This document shows positions 7,076 through 11,950 of a stretch of 11,950 nt of DNA, piece after piece. The notes below the pieces were generated by a model. The model made no database searches. It was not told where the DNA came from and saw only the letters and a program-made list of their open reading frames with translations. Source of the stretch: SIG653 sp045578045. Lineage in GTDB: Bacteria > Bacillota > Clostridia > Oscillospirales > CAG-382. The stretch lies in the NCBI GenBank assembly GCA_045578045.1, contig JAZNJM010000066.1, positions 1 to 11,950 on the forward strand, read 5' to 3'. Made by a program: the position numbers and the translations under genes. How positions within the stretch are numbered: the stretch's first letter is position 1; every line of letters begins with the position of its first letter.

Positions 7076-9616
7076 ATGAAAAATTTCAAAATTAAAGCTT
7101 TATGTATGATTCTTGCTTTTTCACTTTTGAGTTGCTTTGTTCCCGTTTTTGCAGATAATACAAAATCAGAACAAAAAACAGAAGTGAACTATGCACAGAA
7201 TGAAAACGCATCTTATGCATATCTTTCAGAAGAGAATTGGCTTTCGAGTTTTGGAGATGAATATACTGCCCTCCTTAATGATGGAAAGATTCCATACAAA
7301 GAAACTCCTTTTGAAACTGTTATATTTTCAGGTACGAGCAGCGTTGTAAGCGTTGTTTTTGACCTTGGAAATGTTTATTCTGATATTAGAGAAATAAGGT
7401 TTTGCGGTGTTCGTGATACGTATACTTCTAATATTGAGAGTGCGAACAGAGGATTTTGCGATGATAAAGCAATATTTAATTTTTCTGAAGATGGCGTTTC
7501 ATATAGCCGCAACAATGATTTTGTTATTATAAAAGAAAATTATAGCGAAGATGGTTCGGAAACAGGATATTATAATTATATATACAGATTTGAAGAAAAC
7601 GTTAAAGCAAGAGCTGTTAAGCTTTATTTCTGGAGTCCTGTATACCTTTTATCTTTGGGCGAAATTCAGATTATTGGCAATGGCGATGAAGCGGTTTTTC
7701 CCGAAATGTCTGAGCCCGATGTATCTGAGCCTGTTGTTTCCGAGCCCGATGTTTCGGGCGATTCAGAGATGATTATAATTGGAGATGAAGCAAACGGTAT
7801 TTCTTGGACTTTTTATACCGAGAGCGGAAGAATGGAGTTTTACGGAGACGGAGATATTCCAAAGAGTAACAATAGCAACTGGGGACAATATAAGGACGAT
7901 ATAAAAGGGATTTACGTTGGAGACGGCATAACTTCCATAGAAAGCTTTGAAGGACACACGGGCATAAAATTTATACAGCTTGGAAAAGCTCTTTCAAATG
8001 AGTTTTCATTCGCTGATTGTGTTAATCTTAATAAAGTTATAATAAATTCTGAAATAGAGAGAATTAACGATTATGCTTTCAGAGGATGCTCTTCCCTTGA
8101 AATCTTGTTATTCCCCGATTCGCTGAAAAGTATAGGCAGTTACGCATTCAGCGGTTGCGAAAAGCTGAAAGACGTATATTTACCTTCAAATCTTGAAGTC
8201 ATTGAAAGCTTTGCTTTTAGCGATTGTGTATCCATAGAAAAAGTTGTCATTCCCGAAACGGTTAAAGAGCTTCATTGGGGAGCGTTTATAAGCTGTTCTT
8301 CTCTTTCTGAGATCAATATTCCAAAAAATATTGAATTTATTGAAAGCACGTTTATTGCATATACGGCAATTTATAATGATAAGTCAAATTGGACAGACGG
8401 TCTTTTGTATATAGACAACATTCTTGTTGATACAGAAGAATATTCATCAGAATCAGAATATATAGTTAAAGAAGGAACGGAACGAATTGCTTCAAGTGCT
8501 TTCTTAGAATGTTCGGAGCTGGAAAAGGTAAGCATTCCCGATAGTGTTATGTATATTGGAAGCAATGCTTTCGGATATTGCCCAAATTTAAAAGAAGTTA
8601 ATCTTCCAACCTCTTTAAAAGAAATTTCCGACTATTTATTCTCAGGTTGTGAAGCCTTGGAAAAAATCATTTTGCCCGAAAATATAGAAAAAATCGGGGA
8701 AAGTGCATTTTCCTATTGCAGCTCTCTTACGGAAATAATTATTCCCGAAAAAGTTAAAACCGTGGAGAAATATGCTTTCGAGAATTGCATAATGCTTTCT
8801 AAAATAACAATTAATGGAGCTCTTGAATCTTTGGGAAGCAAAGCATTTTACGAAACTCCTATTATGAATGAAGAAAACTATGAAAATGGTGCATTATATA
8901 TAGACGGAATACTTGTTGATGTCCTTGAAAACGAAGCTTCGGGAGAATTTGAAATAAAAGAAGGAACGTATCTTCTTGGAAATGGTGCTATTAGCTATTG
9001 CGAAAAAGTAACCAACGTAATAATTCCTGATACTGTGAAATACATTGGAGACAAATGTTTCTTTGGATGTAAAGGGCTTCGTACTTTATATATTCCAAAA
9101 ACCGTTGAAAAAATAGGTGAAGAAATATTTGAATCAGCGTATGAATATATTGTTATAAAAGGTGAATTAAATAGCGTTTCTCATAGATATTCCGTTGAAA
9201 ACGGTATACCTTTTTCATCGATTGACGAAAACTTTGAATATAACGTTGACTTTGAAAACAATCTTTTACCCAACATAACTGAAAAAAAGACTTTAGAAGA
9301 AATTATATCTGCTCTCGGATCAATAAAAGCTCTTGACAAAAAAGGAAATATTATTGAAGACAAAAAAGCTTTTTTGGGAACAGGAAGCGTTGTAATATAC
9401 CCCAACGGATATACTGCAACAATCGTTGTTAAAGGGGATGTTGATGGGACGGCTTTTATCAATTCAACGGATTATCTTATTATTAAAAAATGTTTCTTGA
9501 AAGAATATGAAATTGAAGGCGTTTTTGCCATTGCAGCAGATGTATATTCTGACGGAATTATCAATTCAACGGATTATCTCAGGATAAAAAAACATTTTTT
9601 GAAAAAAGACCTATAA
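7076..9616 (+). CDS. Secreted BspA-like leucine-rich repeat protein with C-terminal dockerin
   Basis: This 846-residue protein has a signal peptide (1-26, cleavage after V-F-A). Residues about 45-203 form a beta-rich domain ending in V-K-L-Y-F-W-S and L-G-E-I-Q-I-I-G, resembling F5/8 C (discoidin-like) carbohydrate-binding folds. A linker of S-E-P-D-V/S-E-P-V-V repeats (about 212-226) follows. Residues about 240-690 are BspA-type (LRR_5) leucine-rich repeats of the form I-P-x-x-V-x-x-I-x-x-x-A-F-x-x-C, broken twice by similar L-Y-I-D-x-I-L-V-D inserts (about 443-452 and 607-616), suggesting internal duplication. Residues 785-845 are a dockerin with slightly degenerate calcium loops: position 5 is T in the first and position 3 is Y in the second. 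The likely role is a binding or adhesion protein displayed through a cohesin. It has its own promoter and terminator. No catalytic domain is seen. Confidence 0.9.
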   Translation: MKNFKIKALCMILAFSLLSCFVPVFADNTKSEQKTEVNYAQNENASYAYLSEENWLSSFGDEYTALLNDGKIPYKETPFETVIFSGTSSVVSVVFDLGNVYSDIREIRFCGVRDTYTSNIESANRGFCDDKAIFNFSEDGVSYSRNNDFVIIKENYSEDGSETGYYNYIYRFEENVKARAVKLYFWSPVYLLSLGEIQIIGNGDEAVFPEMSEPDVSEPVVSEPDVSGDSEMIIIGDEANGISWTFYTESGRMEFYGDGDIPKSNNSNWGQYKDDIKGIYVGDGITSIESFEGHTGIKFIQLGKALSNEFSFADCVNLNKVIINSEIERINDYAFRGCSSLEILLFPDSLKSIGSYAFSGCEKLKDVYLPSNLEVIESFAFSDCVSIEKVVIPETVKELHWGAFISCSSLSEINIPKNIEFIESTFIAYTAIYNDKSNWTDGLLYIDNILVDTEEYSSESEYIVKEGTERIASSAFLECSELEKVSIPDSVMYIGSNAFGYCPNLKEVNLPTSLKEISDYLFSGCEALEKIILPENIEKIGESAFSYCSSLTEIIIPEKVKTVEKYAFENCIMLSKITINGALESLGSKAFYETPIMNEENYENGALYIDGILVDVLENEASGEFEIKEGTYLLGNGAISYCEKVTNVIIPDTVKYIGDKCFFGCKGLRTLYIPKTVEKIGEEIFESAYEYIVIKGELNSVSHRYSVENGIPFSSIDENFEYNVDFENNLLPNITEKKTLEEIISALGSIKALDKKGNIIEDKKAFLGTGSVVIYPNGYTATIVVKGDVDGTAFINSTDYLIIKKCFLKEYEIEGVFAIAADVYSDGIINSTDYLRIKKHFLKKDL

Positions 9617-9624
9617 AAGTTATT

Positions 9625-9649
9625 GCGGCGGAGAAATTCGCCGCTTTTT
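9625..9649 (+). terminator. Rho-independent terminator after the leucine-rich repeat gene
   Basis: GCGGCGGA (9625-9632), loop GAAA, TTCGCCGC (9637-9644) form an 8-bp stem with one G-U pair, followed directly by five Ts (9645-9649). It starts 8 bases after the stop codon and isolates the gene from the heat-shock operon. Confidence 0.92.
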
Positions 9650-9743
9650 AACTGAAAAATTCATTGAAAAATAGGTTTTTTAAGGTGATGTGAGATTATA
9701 AAGGGGAAAATGTTAAATAAATGTTAAATCTGGCAAACTGCTA

Positions 9744-9772
9744 TTGATTTTTTTAAAAAGAGGTGGTAAAAT
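9744..9772 (+). promoter_or_regulatory. Promoter of the groES-groEL operon
   Basis: TTGATT (9744-9749), a 17-base spacer and TAAAAT (9767-9772), with TG at 9764-9765 as an extended -10. The expected start near 9779 puts the CIRCE operator at the very beginning of the transcript, which is the usual arrangement for HrcA-repressed chaperonin operons. Confidence 0.8.
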
Positions 9773-9783
9773 CTACCTTGTAA

Positions 9784-9810
9784 TTAGCAAACAAAAACTA
9801 AGAGTGCTAA
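9784..9810 (+). promoter_or_regulatory. CIRCE operator (HrcA binding site), left arm degenerate
   Basis: TTAGCAAAC (9784-9792), 9 bases, GAGTGCTAA (9802-9810). The right arm and the 9-9-9 spacing match the CIRCE consensus TTAGCACTC-N9-GAGTGCTAA exactly; the left arm differs at two positions (AA for CT). By established knowledge HrcA binds here and represses groESL until heat stress. hrcA is not in this window. Confidence 0.9.
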
Positions 9811-9849
9811 AAGTTATAAATACATTTTTATAAATATGGAGGAATTAAA

Positions 9850-10133
9850 ATGAAACTCAAACCATTAGCAGACAGAGTTGTTATTAAAATGACAGAAGCT
9901 GAAGAAACAACAAAAAGCGGTATTATTTTAACAGGTGCTGCAAAAGAACGTCCACAAATTGCAGAGGTTGTTGAAGTTGGTCCTGGTGGAATTGTTGACG
10001 ATAAAGAAGTTGTTATGTACGTTAAAAAGGCGATAAGGTTATAACAAGTCAATATTCAGGCACAAAAATTAAATTCGAAGGCGAAGAGCTTATTATCGTT
10101 AAACAAAACGATATCCTCGCTATCGTTGAATAA
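9850..10133 (+). CDS. groES: Co-chaperonin GroES, frameshifted after codon 60
   Basis: The start at ATG 9850 follows GGAGG (9838-9842) by 7 bases. The N-terminus (K-L-K-P-L-A-D-R-V-V-I-K), the mobile-loop region (K-S-G-I-I-L-T-G-A-A-K-E-R-P) and G-P-G-G-I-V-D are typical GroES. As given, the frame reads V-K-K-A-I-R-L and stops at TAA 10042-10044 after 64 residues. The family continuation G-D-K-V-I-T-S-Q-Y-S-G-T to N-D-I-L-A-I-V-E lies in the -1 frame from GGC 10029 to the stop at 10131-10133. Joined, it gives 94 residues, the normal length. The shift falls at AAAAAGG (10024-10030), so one missing base in a homopolymer, a real mutation or ribosomal slippage could explain it. GroES caps the GroEL ring in the cytoplasm. 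It is 19 bases upstream of groEL in one operon. Confidence 0.9.
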
Positions 10134-10152
10134 TTGAAAAGGAGAAATTATT

Positions 10153-11793
10153 ATGGCAAAAGAGCTTAAAAATGGTATTGAAGCAAGAGAAGCCCTTCTC
10201 AGAGGCGTTGACGTTCTTGCTAATGCAGTTAAAATAACAATGGGCCCCAAGGGAAGAAACGTTGTTCTTGAAAAGAAATATGGCGCACCACTTATTACAA
10301 ATGACGGTGTTACTATAGCAAAAGAAATTGAGCTTGACGATCCATTTGAAAATCTTGGCGCACAGCTCGTTAAAGAAGTTGCAACCAAAACAAATGATGC
10401 AGCAGGAGACGGAACAACAACCGCAACTCTTCTTGCTCAGGCTTTCATTCGTGAAGGTATGAAAAACGTTGCAGCGGGTGCAAACCCAATGATTATCAGA
10501 AAAGGTATTCAGAAAGCCGTTGATGCAGCGGTTGTTGGTCTTGCAGAAATGAGCAAGAAAGTTAACGGATTTGACGATATCGCTCGTGTTGGAACAATTT
10601 CCGCAGGTGATCCCGATATCGGTCAACGTATTGCTGACGCTATGAAAGACGTAACCGCAGACGGTGTTATTACTGTTGAAGAAAGTAAGTCTGCTGAAAC
10701 GTATCACGAATGTGTTAAAGGTATGCAGTTCGATAGAGGATATATCTCTCCTTATATGGTAACTGACACAGAAAAAATGGAAGCTGTTATTGATGATGCT
10801 CTTATCCTCATTACAGATAAGAAAATTTCCTCAATTCAAGAAATTCTTCCTATTCTTGAACAAATTGTTCAAGCAGGTAAAAAACTTGTTATTATCGCAG
10901 AAGACGTTGAAGCAGAAGCACTTTCAACTCTCATTGTAAACAGACTCAGAGGAACTTTCGTTTGTGTTGCTGTTAAAGCTCCTGGATTTGGAGACAGAAG
11001 AAAAGATATGCTTAAAGATATTGCTATCCTCACTGGCGGCGAAGTTATCTCAGAAGAGCTTGGACTTGAACTTAAAACAGCTGACGTTTCTATGCTCGGT
11101 CGTGCAAAACAGGTTAAGATCAACAAAGAAAACACAATTATAGTTGGCGGTGCCGGTGATCCCGATGCTATCAAAGCTCGTGCTGCTCAAATTAAAGCTG
11201 CATACGAAGTTTCAACTTCTGAATTTGACAAAGAAAAACTTCAAGAAAGACTTGCAAAGCTCTCAGGCGGTGTTGCTGTTCTTAAAGTTGGTGCTGCAAC
11301 AGAAGTTGAAATGAAAGAAAAGAAACTCCGTGTTGAAGATGCTCTCAACGCAACAAAGGCTGCTGTTGAAGAAGGTATCGTTCCCGGTGGCGGAATTGCT
11401 TTCGTTAACGTTATGGACAGAGTTGAAAAGGTTGTTAAAGAATGTGAAGGCGATGAAAAAACAGGTGCAAAAATTGTTCTTCGCGCTCTCGAAGAACCCG
11501 TAAGACAGATTGCTGAAAACGCAGGTTTTGAAGGCTCTGTTATTATTGAAAAAATTAAAAACTCACGCAAAAAAGGCTGGGGCTTCAATGCATACGAAGA
11601 AAAGTTTGTTGATATGATGTCTTGCGGTATCGTTGATCCTACAAAGGTAACGAGATCTGCTCTCCAGAATGCTGCGTCTGTTGCTTCTATGGTTCTCACA
11701 ACTGAAACTATCGTTGTTGAGAAGAAAGAAGATGCACAGGCTGCTGCACAGGCTGCTGCGGCGGCTGCATCAATGGGCGGCGGAATGTACTAA
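10153..11793 (+). CDS. groEL: Chaperonin GroEL (Hsp60)
   Basis: This 546-residue, full-length protein starts at ATG 10153, 8 bases after GGAG (10141-10144). Hallmarks are V-K-I-T-M-G-P-K-G-R-N-V-V-L (26-39), the nucleotide-binding G-D-G-T-T-T (85-90, D86 equivalent to E. coli D87), the catalytic V-E-D-A-L with D396 (E. coli D398), and P-G-G-G (411-414). The apical domain spans about 190-375. The C-terminus is alanine-rich and ends in S-M-G-G-G-M-Y, a short version of the usual Gly-Gly-Met tail. It forms the double-ring ATP-driven folding chamber in the cytoplasm with GroES. It is the second gene of the CIRCE-controlled operon and is followed by a strong terminator. Confidence 0.98.
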   Translation: MAKELKNGIEAREALLRGVDVLANAVKITMGPKGRNVVLEKKYGAPLITNDGVTIAKEIELDDPFENLGAQLVKEVATKTNDAAGDGTTTATLLAQAFIREGMKNVAAGANPMIIRKGIQKAVDAAVVGLAEMSKKVNGFDDIARVGTISAGDPDIGQRIADAMKDVTADGVITVEESKSAETYHECVKGMQFDRGYISPYMVTDTEKMEAVIDDALILITDKKISSIQEILPILEQIVQAGKKLVIIAEDVEAEALSTLIVNRLRGTFVCVAVKAPGFGDRRKDMLKDIAILTGGEVISEELGLELKTADVSMLGRAKQVKINKENTIIVGGAGDPDAIKARAAQIKAAYEVSTSEFDKEKLQERLAKLSGGVAVLKVGAATEVEMKEKKLRVEDALNATKAAVEEGIVPGGGIAFVNVMDRVEKVVKECEGDEKTGAKIVLRALEEPVRQIAENAGFEGSVIIEKIKNSRKKGWGFNAYEEKFVDMMSCGIVDPTKVTRSALQNAASVASMVLTTETIVVEKKEDAQAAAQAAAAAASMGGGMY

Positions 11794-11896
11794 AAATTTT
11801 AGGGTAAAAAATGCACAGACCGCACAAATGCGAAATCTTTTTTATACCTGAAAGATTATATATTCAAAATTATTAAGTTAATCAATTCATAGGAAG

Positions 11897-11927
11897 CAAA
11901 ACGGCACTTTTGTGCCGTTTTGTTTTT
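11897..11927 (+). terminator. Rho-independent terminator of the groES-groEL operon
   Basis: CAAAACGGCAC (11897-11907), loop TTTT, GTGCCGTTTTG (11912-11922) form a perfect 11-bp stem followed by TTTTT (11923-11927). The A-rich left arm could also make it work in the opposite direction. The 100 bases between groEL and this site hold nothing I can identify. Confidence 0.95.
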
Positions 11928-11950
11928 GATTATGAGCATTTGTGCTTTGA

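Noticed and set aside
9709..9730. AAATGTTAAAT repeated twice upstream of the groES promoter
   Set aside because: It is a short AT-rich repeat with no matching operator family and is likely chance in this composition.
10120..10707. Reverse-strand frame of 195 codons opposite groEL
   Set aside because: It mirrors the codon bias of groEL, has no plausible start signal, and groEL is certain on the other strand.
11669..11851. 60-codon + strand frame overlapping the end of groEL
   Set aside because: It lies inside groEL in another frame; its Leu/Arg-rich composition comes from the alanine-codon repeats and it has no ribosome binding site.
1..11950. CRISPR array, tRNA or rRNA genes
   Set aside because: I saw no regularly spaced repeats of 25-40 bases, no tRNA-like cloverleaf with a T-arm motif and no rRNA segments on either strand.

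Overview
The window looks like a chromosomal segment of a low-GC, anaerobic member of the Clostridia, probably an uncultured gut Oscillospiraceae- or Christensenellales-type bacterium. The basis is Firmicutes-style AGGAGG ribosome binding sites, a CIRCE-controlled groES-groEL operon, large secreted modular proteins with type I dockerins, BspA-type leucine-rich repeats and CxxC repeat modules. UGA is used as a stop codon. All genes are on the + strand.

Layout. (1) 1-4600 is a secreted-protein locus: the 3' part of a large multidomain protein (gene A, entering from the left), then a second secreted protein with a C-terminal dockerin (gene B, 2146-4287), a decayed copy of gene A's 3' end (4288-4470), and a 39-codon gene with a strong ribosome binding site (4477-4596). 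A and B are related mosaics. They share an almost identical CxxC module (1-83 and 4002-4084) and an A-type 3' tail (1727-2136 and 4288-4470). Between these two homologous flanks A carries 1.64 kb of surface domains, while B carries 0.2 kb encoding a dockerin. (2) 4811-5428 is a very AT-rich gene for a DUF3267-type membrane protein with an HExxH motif. (3) 5648-6775 is a housekeeping THUMP-type rRNA guanine methyltransferase with its own promoter. (4) 7076-9616 is a secreted BspA-like leucine-rich repeat protein ending in a dockerin, with its own promoter and terminator. (5) 9744-11927 is the heat-shock operon: promoter, CIRCE operator, groES, groEL and a strong terminator. groES is frameshifted in the sequence as given.

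How it works together. Gene B and the leucine-rich repeat protein end in similar dockerins (shared S-T/A-D-x-L-R-I-K-x-H-F-L pattern), so both may dock on the same cohesin-bearing scaffold, though no cohesin or carbohydrate-active catalytic domain is visible here. groES/groEL and the methyltransferase are ordinary core genes beside this accessory surface-protein locus. The points most worth a second look are the dockerin-for-surface-domain swap between the paralogs, the small gene at 4477 with its distinctive D-I-I-T-T-S-S-G-G motif, and the groES frameshift at an AAAAAG run.
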